Shown: positions 44,414 to 53,659 of the stretch, piece by piece
How the letters are laid out: each line of letters opens with the position of its first letter
Numbering within the stretch: position 1 is the stretch's first letter
Origin: Burkholderia diffusa
GTDB lineage: Bacteria > Pseudomonadota > Gammaproteobacteria > Burkholderiales > Burkholderiaceae
Assembly (NCBI RefSeq): GCF_001718315.1
Contig: NZ_CP013364.1
Coordinates: forward strand, 372,001 to 436,000
Direction of reading: 5' to 3'
DNA length: 64,000 bases
Notes under the pieces: model-generated
Database searches by the model: none
The model's input: only the letters and a program-made list of their open reading frames with translations
Told to the model about the DNA's origin: nothing
Made by a program: the position numbers and the translations under genes

Positions 44414-45133
44414 ATGTGGCGCTACCTAGTCATCCTTGCGCTTTGGTGGACCCGTTCCGCCTGCGCGCTTTCGATTGGTGATCTGACCTACTTCATGGGG
44501 CCGCAGGCAGATTACCTGGCCCGCGAAGTCACCAACGACAGCGACCGGACGCGCGTGTATTCCGTTCATGTGTCACAAAGCGCGCCGCCTTATGCCGACG
44601 CGAAGACGTGGCGCCCGGAGGGCGGGGAACTCATGTATGCCCCCACCAAGCTGGTCCTGCGGCCGCAAAAAAGCGGCTGGCTCAAGCTGTATTACAAGGG
44701 CGCCAAAGACGAGCAAGCCCGGTATTACCGCGTGGTGTTCAAGGAAGAACCCGCCGTCCAGATGAACAAGGACGCGGTGGAGATGAAACCGCGGCTCAGC
44801 CTGGAAAGCATCCTCGTGGTCCAACCGCGGCAGGCGCGGCAGTCGTACCGCATCGAAGGCAACGCACTCGTCAACGACGGCAACACCGTGTATCTCGCCA
44901 CCGCGTTTGGTCGTTGTCCTGATCCACGCGCGTGTTTTCGGGACCGATTTCTCGCGCCCGGTGAAACCATGGATATCTCCGGTTTGGTGGAGGCTGGTGA
45001 ATCGGTGCGAGTGGTGCTAGGCAACGAAACAGTTAATGAAAGTCGAGCGGCACCGCGACTCCTGCCGATACCACGCATCGTTGCCGTCGCCCCTGATCGA
45101 ACCACTCTGGATCAAGCTCACGATGAACCATAA
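44414..45133 (+). CDS. Second pilus chaperone (EcpE-like)
   Basis: A 239-residue paralogue of the first chaperone: signal MWRYLVILALWWTRSACA, then LSIGDLTYFMGPQADYLAREVTNDSDRTRVYSVHV, strand G1 (PTKLVLRPQKSGWLKLYYKGAKDEQARYYRVVFKEE) and a Cys pair (FGRCPDP and RACFRDR). The Ecp locus of E. coli also has two chaperones, one of them dedicated to the tip adhesin. The gene order here places it directly before the adhesin gene, whose start overlaps its stop by 11 bases, so it may serve the adhesin. Confidence 0.8.
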   Translation: MWRYLVILALWWTRSACALSIGDLTYFMGPQADYLAREVTNDSDRTRVYSVHVSQSAPPYADAKTWRPEGGELMYAPTKLVLRPQKSGWLKLYYKGAKDEQARYYRVVFKEEPAVQMNKDAVEMKPRLSLESILVVQPRQARQSYRIEGNALVNDGNTVYLATAFGRCPDPRACFRDRFLAPGETMDISGLVEAGESVRVVLGNETVNESRAAPRLLPIPRIVAVAPDRTTLDQAHDEP

Positions 45134-46904
45134 AAACCGCCTCCAATTGAAACTTCGTCTGGCGCGCCTTTGGCTGAGTGCCGCGAACTTGCTAGCTTTC
45201 ATACGTTCTGCATTCGCCGGCAGGCAACGCTGCAAAAAGACACCCCATCCTGTTCCGACGGGCCAACTGTTGTTCAGCTCGGTCCTGATCGCTACCTTCT
45301 TGAGTGCAATGTCAGCCGCCAACGCATACGACGACAGAAATCCATTCATGCCGCCGAACTGTCATCCGGAATCCCTACGAGAACGTCACGAGGCAACCGT
45401 CCGGCCGGTCATGGTTTCGATTGGCGACCAGATCTACCTGGCGACAAACAGCCCTTTTAAGGACGGCGCCCTCGTTGGTCGAATCGATCTGGTGGACCCG
45501 ACCCGCTCACAATTGGGGGTTTCTTTCCGATATCGCCACCAGGGCCACAGCCTTTGGTTTATGAGCTGGGTCGGCGCGCACGCCGTCGGTACCTGGGTAG
45601 CCCAAGGGGCAAGCGTCAGCTCGCTAGCCACCTTCGCCTCGCACGACATTCGGGAGCCTTCACTGCCCTACGGGCGTGCCTCTCACAAGAATCGCAACAA
45701 TGAATTTACTTACAACGGCCACGTTCTGCTCCAGCCGGGCCGTTGGGGTGCAGGGGGAGGGATGGGGGGCGATGATATGCCCGTCGGCACACAGATCATG
45801 AACGATGACGCCAAGTGGATTATCGCGCTAGCTGTCATTCAGGGGGAGCCATTCGAGTTCGGGGCAATGGTTGGCTACCACGACTACTTCATCCATTCAT
45901 GGGGTGTGGAAAACGGCGAAATGATGAGGACGATGTGCGGGGGTAAAGGCGGTAGCGGCGACAACAGCCCCGCGCCTCCTACGGACATCGGTTACGAACG
46001 CTACCAATTGAACGTCCAACCTATTGGCGACTCGAAAATTGAGTTCAGGCCAATTTCCGGAACGGTTCAATTGACTTCAAGCAACGTGATCTCCAGCGTG
46101 CCGGCAACGTGCAGCAATGTCGGCAATATCATGGCGTGCCCCATTCGCACGGATACCAATACCGGGGCAGATGGCTTCACGCTAAAAGTGCCGAGCGCGA
46201 TGTCGGGCAAAGTCTGGCTGCTGGTGAATGGGCAGCAGGCAGACAGCATGCGTATGAGCGATCTCAACAATTCGACCGGGCTCGCGGTATCGGCCGAGTA
46301 CCTCAACGAGTTGCTCGGCCCGAAAGACGAGATGTACCTCCATGACATCGCCCTTCACCTCGTGCCTGATCAAGCCCCCGGATTCAAGATACCCATCAGC
46401 CTGTGGAGCGACGTGCTGCTCAAGCGCATCACGTTTGGCGTCGAGATCACAGAGCGCGATCCGAGCGCCAACGGCAGCTATTCCGGCGTGGTCGGCCAGG
46501 ACCCTGATATTGTGGTGCCGCTTTCAATCCGGCAGTTCGGCATATCGCGCGCCAGCAAAGTGCAGGTCAATGTAGTGGCCGACAACGTGCAGACCCACGA
46601 GGGCTTGCAATGCAAGTTCGTCGGCAACAACGGCGCAACTGTCGTGGGCATTCCTTCCACGCTGCGCTTTTATAACGGCACCGAACTGGTTGACCGCCCC
46701 GACAACTGCACGGGTCGCATGCATGACATCACGAAAATGCGGTGGCGCGAAACGCTGGGCGGCTTGTCCCCCTACGACGCACATCTGGACATGGATCTGA
46801 TCTTCCCGTTAGGTCCGTCAGTGCGCTTCGATACGGCCCGCAACGAGTGGTTCGGACGCGTGGAAGCGAAGGGCGAGGTGAGAGTCAGGGCGGAGTGGAA
46901 TTGA
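45123..46904 (+). CDS. Pilus tip adhesin/minor subunit (EcpD-like)
   Basis: A 593-residue protein. The N-terminal 75 residues are unusual: two hydrophobic stretches (LARLWLSAANLLAFIRSAFA, and LLFSSVLIATFLSAMSAANA) with a basic segment between, so the true start may be further in, at the second stretch. The mature part opens YDDRNPFMPPNCHPESL. It contains a Gly-rich GAGGGMGGDDM region and many Trp (WFMSWVGAHAVGTW), and its C-terminal half (YERYQLNVQPIGDSKIEFRPISG and following) resembles the two-domain EcpD/CooD adhesins. The terminator at 47061 ends the operon. Confidence 0.65.
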   Translation: MNHKNRLQLKLRLARLWLSAANLLAFIRSAFAGRQRCKKTPHPVPTGQLLFSSVLIATFLSAMSAANAYDDRNPFMPPNCHPESLRERHEATVRPVMVSIGDQIYLATNSPFKDGALVGRIDLVDPTRSQLGVSFRYRHQGHSLWFMSWVGAHAVGTWVAQGASVSSLATFASHDIREPSLPYGRASHKNRNNEFTYNGHVLLQPGRWGAGGGMGGDDMPVGTQIMNDDAKWIIALAVIQGEPFEFGAMVGYHDYFIHSWGVENGEMMRTMCGGKGGSGDNSPAPPTDIGYERYQLNVQPIGDSKIEFRPISGTVQLTSSNVISSVPATCSNVGNIMACPIRTDTNTGADGFTLKVPSAMSGKVWLLVNGQQADSMRMSDLNNSTGLAVSAEYLNELLGPKDEMYLHDIALHLVPDQAPGFKIPISLWSDVLLKRITFGVEITERDPSANGSYSGVVGQDPDIVVPLSIRQFGISRASKVQVNVVADNVQTHEGLQCKFVGNNGATVVGIPSTLRFYNGTELVDRPDNCTGRMHDITKMRWRETLGGLSPYDAHLDMDLIFPLGPSVRFDTARNEWFGRVEAKGEVRVRAEWN

Positions 46905-47360
46905 GCGGCGTGGAATGAACAGGATGGCACCGCAGTTTGCACGCGCAGCGTGTGCCCGTTCACGATATTGCACTTGCCGCGTACCGAGCCAACCGGCTTC
47001 GCACTCGATATCGGGCCGGTCGCTGGGACGGTCGGAATCTCGCAGCGATATACAGCGAACCGGCCCGAATCGGCAGTTCCCGGTTCGGGCCGTTTTGGTA
47101 CATGCTGCCGAGCGTCTTTGCGCCAATTCGAGCGCAACAAGGCGTGTTAACGCGTGGTAAAAAGCAGTCGGTTTAAAACGGAAACGCCTTCGGCACCGAC
47201 ACGTCGTTCAACCCATGAAAGTGCCGCCCGGCACATCTCCGTCGGCCAGCGGTCTGCAGTGGCCGATCAGCCGTCATCCGCGAATAGTCGAGCGGAGGCA
47301 CGTCGGCAGGGTTAAAATTATCCCCTTGGATTGAAAGGTTTGTAACAAAAAGGGGTTGCA
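46905..47360 (+). other. Intergenic region between pilus operon and its regulators
   Basis: A 456-base region with the operon terminator at 47061-47096 and the promoter and ribosome site (AAAGGGG) of the response regulator. I see no gene in it. Confidence 0.4.
47061..47096 (+). terminator. Rho-independent terminator of the pilus operon
   Basis: CGGCCCGAA (47061-47069) and TTCGGGCCG (47084-47092) form a perfect 9-bp stem with a 14-base loop, followed by TTTT. Confidence 0.75.
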
Positions 47361-48068
47361 ATGAGGCCAGCGCATCAACCGATCCGGGTTGTGATTCTGG
47401 ACGACCATGCCGTCGTCCAGCACGGGATCGCCAGCTACCTGACGGGGCAAACCGGTATCGAGGTGGCAGCGAGCTTCGCGAAGTCGCGCGACCTGATTCG
47501 CTGGCTCGAAGCCAATCCGGTGGACGTGGCGCTGCTCGACTACACGTTGGGCCCGGATGAGATCGACGGCCTCAATCTGGTCAAATTGGTCGCCACACGC
47601 TTTCCTCATTGCAACATCCTGATGACATCAAGCAGCGATACGCCCGCAACCGTCAACATGACGATGCGCGCCGGCGCGCTCGGATTCTTCGGCAAAAGCG
47701 AGAATCTCCGGGAGCTTGCGCATGCGATCCACGTCGTTGCAAGCGGCCGTCCGTATATCAGCGCCGAATTGTCCCGGAAAATGCTGACGAGCACGAGCGC
47801 CGATCCGAGCGCGCTCGAGCGCCCCGCCACCGTTGAGGAGAGCGCCGGCTCATCCGACTCCGAACTGTCCGAAAACCTGCGTCTTAGCCCGCGTGAGCAT
47901 GAGGTTTTGCGCTGCTACCTGGCAGGCATGTCTGTTTCCGATATCGCATCGAAATTCTCGCGCAGTCCGAAGACCATCAGTGCGCAAAAGCAGTCCGCAT
48001 ATCGCAAACTCGGGATCCGTAGCGACGCCGAGCTGTTCGCGTCCCGCAAGATGCTCGAGGAAGGCTGA
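47361..48068 (+). CDS. LuxR-type response regulator (BvgA/EvgA/RcsB-like)
   Basis: A 235-residue regulator. The receiver shows VVILDDHAVVQHGI (Asp14, Asp15), phospho-acceptor Asp60 (ALLDYTLGP) and Lys in FFGKSENL. After a linker the LuxR helix-turn-helix reads LSPREHEVLRCYLAGMSVSDIASKFSRSPKTISAQKQSAYRKLGI. AAAGGGG lies before the ATG. The Ser-rich linker (SAGSSDSELS) is typical. It lies between the pilus operon and two hybrid kinases and is probably the output regulator for both. The arrangement recalls the regulators of cable pili in Burkholderia (one regulator, two kinases). Confidence 0.9.
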   Translation: MRPAHQPIRVVILDDHAVVQHGIASYLTGQTGIEVAASFAKSRDLIRWLEANPVDVALLDYTLGPDEIDGLNLVKLVATRFPHCNILMTSSSDTPATVNMTMRAGALGFFGKSENLRELAHAIHVVASGRPYISAELSRKMLTSTSADPSALERPATVEESAGSSDSELSENLRLSPREHEVLRCYLAGMSVSDIASKFSRSPKTISAQKQSAYRKLGIRSDAELFASRKMLEEG

Positions 48069-48251
48069 ACGCCGAAGCGTCCGGGCTGTCTACGACAGCG
48101 CGCGTGCACGCCATCTCAACCGCAGTTTTCAGTCTTATAAGACAAGTCCTATAGGCGGCGTCTGGAATTCGCGCCGCAAAGTGCGAAATCCGTCGTTCGG
48201 CGATTAGATTCATTGCTCTCGTTACACGACTGATGAATCGCACTGGCCTCT

Positions 48252-50633
48252 ATGAAAACTCGGCTCTCCACCAACACCGCCGTCTGGCGGTTGCTTTGCC
48301 GCGTACTGCTCGTGGCCATGCTCGTCGCGTCGCCCCCCGCGTCGGCCGAGGCCGAGAGCACGAAGCCAGCGTTCACCAACGAAGAATTGCAATGGATCAA
48401 GGCGCATCCCGTCGTCCACATCGCAGTGGAAGCCAACTGGCATCCCATCGAATACCTGCGTGACGGCAAGCATGGAGGCCTGGTCGCGGGCTATCTCGAC
48501 GCAATTTCCAGGATTAGCGGGCTGTCGTTTCAAACCGTACCCGGTACGCAGTGGGGGCATGCCGACGAAGCCCTGAAATCCGGCCGCGTCGATCTGCTGC
48601 CGGGCGTATGGCGGGAACTGGTGCACGACCGTTTCGGCGACGGCGCGCTCGTCAGCATGCCGTATCTCGTCGGTCGGCTGACGGCGGTGACACGCAGCGA
48701 CTCCACGATGATCTTCAGCCTGCAGCGCCTCGAGGGCAGGCGCGTCGCGATCAAGGGCAACGGAGCGGTCGAATATTTCACACGCCATAGCGGCGTGAAC
48801 CTCGACGTACTGACATTCGACAGCGAGGAGCAAGCGCTCGCCGCCGTCGCCGCAGGCGAAGCGGATGCCGCGCTCGGCGTGGATGTCACGATGCTGCCGA
48901 TCGTGCGCAGCCGGTACCTCGGCCAGCTGTTCATGTCGGGCATGCTCGCCGATCGTCCTGTGTCGCTGGCGATGATCACGCGCACCGACATGCCGATTCT
49001 CGCGTCGATCATCGACAAGTCGCTTGCCGCCATCCCCGTCAGCGAAACGGCGGCAATGACCCGAAACTGGGTCGAACTGGCAGACTACGGCAAGCCGACG
49101 ATTCGCTCGATCCTGCATTACCGCGCACCTCAGGTGGTCGCCATCGGCCTCGCGCTGCTGGCCTTTGCCATGCTTGCCTACCTGTCCTGGAAATCCCGCA
49201 CCGCGGCGGTTCGAAGCGAGCGCGAAAAGGCCACGTTTCTCGCGTTCATCAGCCACGAAATCCGCACACCGATGCAAACGATCCTGTCGTCGCTCGAGTT
49301 GCTGCAATGCTCGTCGCTGACCGGGCAACAGGCAAGTCGGGCGGATGCAGCGATCTCGGCCTCGGAAACGCTGCTCACCTTGCTCGATGACGTGCTCGAA
49401 TTCTCGCGCCTCGATTCGCGCAAGATCCGGCTTGAGCCGCAGGCGGTCACGCTCGAGGCATGGGCCCGGGATACCGTGGGCATGGTGCACTGGCGTACGG
49501 ACGAGAAGCAGATCGAACTGGCGCTGGAGTTTACATGCCCGCCGTCGATGCAGGTCGTGATCGACCCGGTGCGGCTCCGCCAGATCGCGCTCAACCTGCT
49601 CGTCAATGCGATCAAGTTCACGCCGGCCGGTTCGGTTACGCTGCGCGTCGACTACCTGCCCGGTCCGCAAGCGCCGCACGGCACCCTGGTGCTGGAAGTT
49701 CGCGATACCGGTGTCGGCATTTCGCCGGAATGTCGTCAACATATGTTCGACGCGTACTGGCAGGCCGAGCGCTTACAACAACACGGTGCGCAAGGCAGTG
49801 GATTGGGGCTTGCAATCTGCCGCCAGCTCGTCGAGTTGATGGGCGGGACGATCACGGTCGACAGCACGCCGAACGTGGAAACCACGATCACAGTGCGCCT
49901 GCCGGTTTCGGCCACGGTGGAGCCGGCTGCCGCGTGCCAGCCGACGTTCGCTTCGGACATCGCCGTTGCGTCGGAAAATGCCGACGGGAACTGCGAATAC
50001 GGCAGCAAGCCGCTGATTCTGGTCATCGACGATCACGAGGCCGTGCAGTATTCAATCTGCCAGCAGTGCGACGAAATCGGCTGCCGTACCGTCACGGCGC
50101 AAAACGGGATAGCTGCATTGCAGCAATTGGCTCGCACTCGCTTCGACATGGTGCTGCTCGATTGCAACTTGCCCGACATTGACGGCTATGCGTTGGCCCG
50201 AATGATCCGCCTCAACGAGGCGACCGGGCAGACGGGGCGAGTCCCGATCATCGCCATTTCAGCTTTGTCCGGCGACGAACACAAGGTGCGCTGCTTTGAC
50301 AGCGGGATGGACGGCGTGCTCGGCAAGCCGTTGAGGCTGGCTGCGTTGCGGCAGATGCTCGCGATGTGGTGCCCGGCCTATCAGGACATCGCGCCGGACG
50401 AGCCAGCGGAATTGCTTCTCGGTAACTCGGTCGACCTGCAAGTGGGCTACGCCCGGACGGTGGTGCAGGACTTCGAGGTGCTCTTCGACGCAATGCAGTC
50501 CGGCGATGTCGCCGACGCCTTGGGCGCGGCCCGGCGGATCAAGGGCGCATCGCACACCGTCGGGGCGGCACGCATGGCCGAATTAGCGGAACGCATCGAG
50601 TCCCGACTGCGCGAGCATCCCACCGCGCGCTAG
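48252..50633 (+). CDS. BvgS/EvgS-like hybrid sensor kinase, HPt histidine missing
   Basis: A 793-residue kinase. A signal peptide and one SBP_bac_3-type periplasmic sensor domain (WIKAHPVVHIAVEANWHPIEY, residues about 45-270) lead to a membrane helix (about 295-315). The kinase core follows (His335 in FISHEIRTPMQT, N box LLVNAIKFT, G boxes DTGVGIS and GSGLGLAIC). Then come a receiver (IDDHEAVQ, Asp637 in LLDCNLP, GKPLR) and an HPt-like tail. In that tail the phospho-acceptor His is Arg761 (ARRIKGAS, where the sister kinase has AHRIKGAA). The gene probably needs another HPt to complete a phosphorelay. It follows the regulator gene by 183 bases and converges on the second kinase. Confidence 0.9.
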   Translation: MKTRLSTNTAVWRLLCRVLLVAMLVASPPASAEAESTKPAFTNEELQWIKAHPVVHIAVEANWHPIEYLRDGKHGGLVAGYLDAISRISGLSFQTVPGTQWGHADEALKSGRVDLLPGVWRELVHDRFGDGALVSMPYLVGRLTAVTRSDSTMIFSLQRLEGRRVAIKGNGAVEYFTRHSGVNLDVLTFDSEEQALAAVAAGEADAALGVDVTMLPIVRSRYLGQLFMSGMLADRPVSLAMITRTDMPILASIIDKSLAAIPVSETAAMTRNWVELADYGKPTIRSILHYRAPQVVAIGLALLAFAMLAYLSWKSRTAAVRSEREKATFLAFISHEIRTPMQTILSSLELLQCSSLTGQQASRADAAISASETLLTLLDDVLEFSRLDSRKIRLEPQAVTLEAWARDTVGMVHWRTDEKQIELALEFTCPPSMQVVIDPVRLRQIALNLLVNAIKFTPAGSVTLRVDYLPGPQAPHGTLVLEVRDTGVGISPECRQHMFDAYWQAERLQQHGAQGSGLGLAICRQLVELMGGTITVDSTPNVETTITVRLPVSATVEPAAACQPTFASDIAVASENADGNCEYGSKPLILVIDDHEAVQYSICQQCDEIGCRTVTAQNGIAALQQLARTRFDMVLLDCNLPDIDGYALARMIRLNEATGQTGRVPIIAISALSGDEHKVRCFDSGMDGVLGKPLRLAALRQMLAMWCPAYQDIAPDEPAELLLGNSVDLQVGYARTVVQDFEVLFDAMQSGDVADALGAARRIKGASHTVGAARMAELAERIESRLREHPTAR

Positions 50634-50721
50634 GAGGCATGCACATTGTCGCCGATCGCCAGTGGCGCGCCAGGCAACGGGGTGACCCGCCGATGCGCCG
50701 CCGTCTGCGACGAAAGGCGAT

Positions 50722-53217
50722 TCATGATGTTGCGTCGGCCGAACCGTTCGCGCTGTCACCGCCATGAGTCACGGCGTCGGCACGATGCATTTGCTGCAAC
50801 TCGGCAAATTGCTTGTCGACATCGACGGCGGCGCCGTCGGCCGATTCCCGGAGCCGGTGTTCGAGGTCGCCGGCTAGATCGCACATTGCGGTTTTGCCGG
50901 CGACCGCCGCCGCGCCCTTGATCCGATGGGCCGCGTGACGGGCCAGATCGAAATCGCGGTTTTGCAGTGCGCGCCCAAGCATCTCCAGATCGCCATCGAC
51001 GCTTTGCCGGAAAACGGTGCTGAAATCCGCGCGCGGCGTATTGGGCTTCACTGGCAATCCGCTGGGCGCAGCTGACTCATACGACGCGCACCAGAGTTCG
51101 ATCACCTGTCGCAATACCGCGAGCCGCAGCGGCTTGCCGAGCACGCCGTCCATCCCGCTGTCCAGACAGCGCGCCCGATGTGCATCGTCTGTCGCGGCCG
51201 AGATGGCGATGATGGGTGTGCGCTTGCCACGTCGGTGACACTCGATGTCGCGCATTCGTTGCGCGACCGTATATCCGTCGATGCCGGGCAGATTGCAGTC
51301 GAGCAGCACCATGTCGAACGGCATTCGTTCGAATCGATCGAGTGCCGCTTCGCCGGTGCCTGCGATCGTAGACCGGCAGGCTAGCGCGTCGAGTTGATGC
51401 TGGATCGCGTGCTGCACAGCTTCGTGATCGTCAACGACCAGGATCATCGGGCCGCCGTTCGCATCCGGCGACACAGTTTCCGTGGCGTGATCCGATGCAC
51501 GCGTCGGTGCGTGCGTGGCGCCGAGGGAAGGGCGTGATTCGTGGGCGGGCGGTCGCGATAACGTCTGCGGACGCACAGGCAGCATGACGGTAAAGACGGT
51601 TCCGATGCCGGGGTTGCTGCTGACGGTGATCGCACCTTTCATCAGGTCGACCAGTTCGCGGCAAATGGACAGGCCCAGTCCGCTTCCGCTCGCCCCGCGG
51701 TTTCCCGGGTTTTCGACGCGCTGGTAGGGCTCGAAGATGTGTCGCTGGCGATCGGGCGGGATGCCGATGCCCGTGTCGCGGACTTCGAGCACGAGCGTTC
51801 CTGAACGGCGCGATTTCCGGGGGAGGTAATCGACGCGTAGCAGGACCGTCCCGGTCGCCGTGAACTTGATCGCGTTGACCAGCAGATTGAGCGCAATTTG
51901 CCGTACCCGCATCGAATCGATATGCAATTCGAGTTGCGGCGAGCATGCGAGATCGAGTGTCAGCTTCAGCTTCTTTTCATTCGATCGCCAGCGCACCATC
52001 TCGACCGTTTGATTCGCCCACGGCCCGATCTCCGTCGGCTTCAGTGCAAGCGTGACATTGCGCGATTCGAGGCGCGAATATTCGAGCACGTCGTCGAGCA
52101 GGGTCAGCAGCGTTTCGGAGGCGGAGATCGCCGCGTCCGCGCGGTTCGCCTGTTGCCCGGTCAGCGCGGAGCGCTGCAGCAATTCGAGCGACGAGAGGAT
52201 CGTATGCATCGGCGTACGGATCTCGTGGCTGATAAACGCGAGAAACATCGCCTTGTCGTGCTCGCTGCGGACGGCACGTGCGCGTGCGCGCCACGACAGG
52301 TACGCTAGCAGCGCGAATGCAATCAGAATGGCGCCGATGACCACGACCTGCTGCTGACGGTAATAGAGGATCGATGCCAGGGTTGGTTCGCCGTAGTCCG
52401 CCGTTTCGAGCCATCGATGGCGCATGGCTTCGGTCGCCGATGCAGGAATGGCTATCAGGGACTTGTCGAGAATCGAAGCGAGTATGCGGTTGTCGCTGCG
52501 CGTTGCCAGAGCCAAGGCATATGGGCGGTCCCACAAGCTTCCCGAGAGGAAGAGCTTCCCCTTGAACTGCCGATGCAACAGCGGAAGGATCGTGGCGTCG
52601 GTGCCGAGCGCGACATCGGCATTGCCGTCGGCAACCGCTTTCAGCGCCTCGTACTCGTTCGGGAAGGTCTGCAGCGCCACGGGCACCTGGCTTTGACGGA
52701 CCGCGTATTCGAGGGCGCCTCCGCCCTTGATCGCGATGCGCTTGCCGGCAAGCCCCTGAAAATCGACGAAAAGATACTCGCGATCGGTCGTTACGACGTC
52801 GATCGTGCCGACGAAATAGGGCGTGGTCGAGATGACGCCGGTGCGATACCGTTCGAGGATTTCGCTTTTGGGCCAGTCCGGCGACACGTCGATCTTGCCG
52901 GACGTGAGCGCATTGACCGAACTGTTCCAGCACGAACCCGCGACGAATTCGAAGCGCAATCCGCTAATTCTGGAAATAGCATCGAGATACGCCGGCACAA
53001 GGCCGGCGATTTTTCCGTTCTCGACAAATTCGAACGGGCGCCACTCGGAACTGACGCATGTGCGCACCACCGGATGAGCTGAGATCCATGCCGCTTCCTC
53101 GGCCGTAAACTTCGGGGCCATGTTCGCCCATCCGGGCCCCGGCAACAACAGCATCGTCGCGAGGGCAAGGGAGGCGGGGCGGATCCAACTCATCATGGTC
53201 AAGGTTCTGTATCGCAA
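50722..53217 (-). CDS. BvgS/EvgS-like hybrid sensor kinase, complete
   Basis: An 831-residue paralogue of the neighbouring kinase with the same order: signal peptide, SBP_bac_3 sensor (WISAHPVVRTCVSSEWRPFEF), membrane helix, HisKA (FISHEIRTPMHTILSSLELLQ), HATPase (LLVNAIKFTATG, DTGIGIPP, GSGLGLSIC), receiver (LVVDDHEAVQ, LLDCNLPGIDG, GKPLRL) and HPt with His764 in AHRIKGAA. All phospho-acceptors of a His-Asp-His relay to a regulator are present. It is read towards the other kinase gene, with 88 bases between the stops. The first half of the sensor domain differs from the sister, so the two probably detect different signals and feed the same regulator. Confidence 0.92.
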   Translation of the reverse strand: MRYRTLTMMSWIRPASLALATMLLLPGPGWANMAPKFTAEEAAWISAHPVVRTCVSSEWRPFEFVENGKIAGLVPAYLDAISRISGLRFEFVAGSCWNSSVNALTSGKIDVSPDWPKSEILERYRTGVISTTPYFVGTIDVVTTDREYLFVDFQGLAGKRIAIKGGGALEYAVRQSQVPVALQTFPNEYEALKAVADGNADVALGTDATILPLLHRQFKGKLFLSGSLWDRPYALALATRSDNRILASILDKSLIAIPASATEAMRHRWLETADYGEPTLASILYYRQQQVVVIGAILIAFALLAYLSWRARARAVRSEHDKAMFLAFISHEIRTPMHTILSSLELLQRSALTGQQANRADAAISASETLLTLLDDVLEYSRLESRNVTLALKPTEIGPWANQTVEMVRWRSNEKKLKLTLDLACSPQLELHIDSMRVRQIALNLLVNAIKFTATGTVLLRVDYLPRKSRRSGTLVLEVRDTGIGIPPDRQRHIFEPYQRVENPGNRGASGSGLGLSICRELVDLMKGAITVSSNPGIGTVFTVMLPVRPQTLSRPPAHESRPSLGATHAPTRASDHATETVSPDANGGPMILVVDDHEAVQHAIQHQLDALACRSTIAGTGEAALDRFERMPFDMVLLDCNLPGIDGYTVAQRMRDIECHRRGKRTPIIAISAATDDAHRARCLDSGMDGVLGKPLRLAVLRQVIELWCASYESAAPSGLPVKPNTPRADFSTVFRQSVDGDLEMLGRALQNRDFDLARHAAHRIKGAAAVAGKTAMCDLAGDLEHRLRESADGAAVDVDKQFAELQQMHRADAVTHGGDSANGSADATS

Positions 53218-53659
53218 TGTTATCGGGTTGAAGTGAGGCCAGTCGCTGCCTGGACATGTGCAGTGACATAGGTCGAACCCGACATTGTGCGCCTCCGTTG
53301 CAAGGGTATCCGCTGCGTCCAGGCATTTTGCGCCATAGGGCGAGTATGTTGCAGCATCCGCCGATGTTGCTCAACACGTCGTTTATCGGTTATCTCGCCA
53401 AGTCAATGAGAGTTGACTTCCTTTTGTCGGGTACGTGTTGCATATCAACATGCGTGGTATGGGGGCCGGTGTTTTTTGGAATGTTTCAAGATCAGACGAG
53501 ACCGGGCCCGCGTCAAGTGCCAGCATGCCGGCAACGATAGGTACGGGCCATTTGATTGAATTTGCCACGATGGACTACAGGTGTATCGTTCGTGGCGAGG
53601 CGATATTCAATATTTGACATAAGCTAAATTATCGACAGTTTTCGTTGTAGCAGCCATAT
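53218..53659. other. Intergenic region between kinase gene and insertion sequence
   Basis: A 442-base stretch with the promoter region of the kinase gene (minus strand) and the left flank of the insertion sequence. Short open frames here are not convincing genes. Confidence 0.35.

Noticed and set aside
39766..46904. Identity as the classical cable pilus (cbl) operon
   Set aside because: The pilin matches EcpA/MatB at both ends, and there are two chaperones with the order A-B-C-E-D; the resemblance to cable pili is mainly in the regulators.
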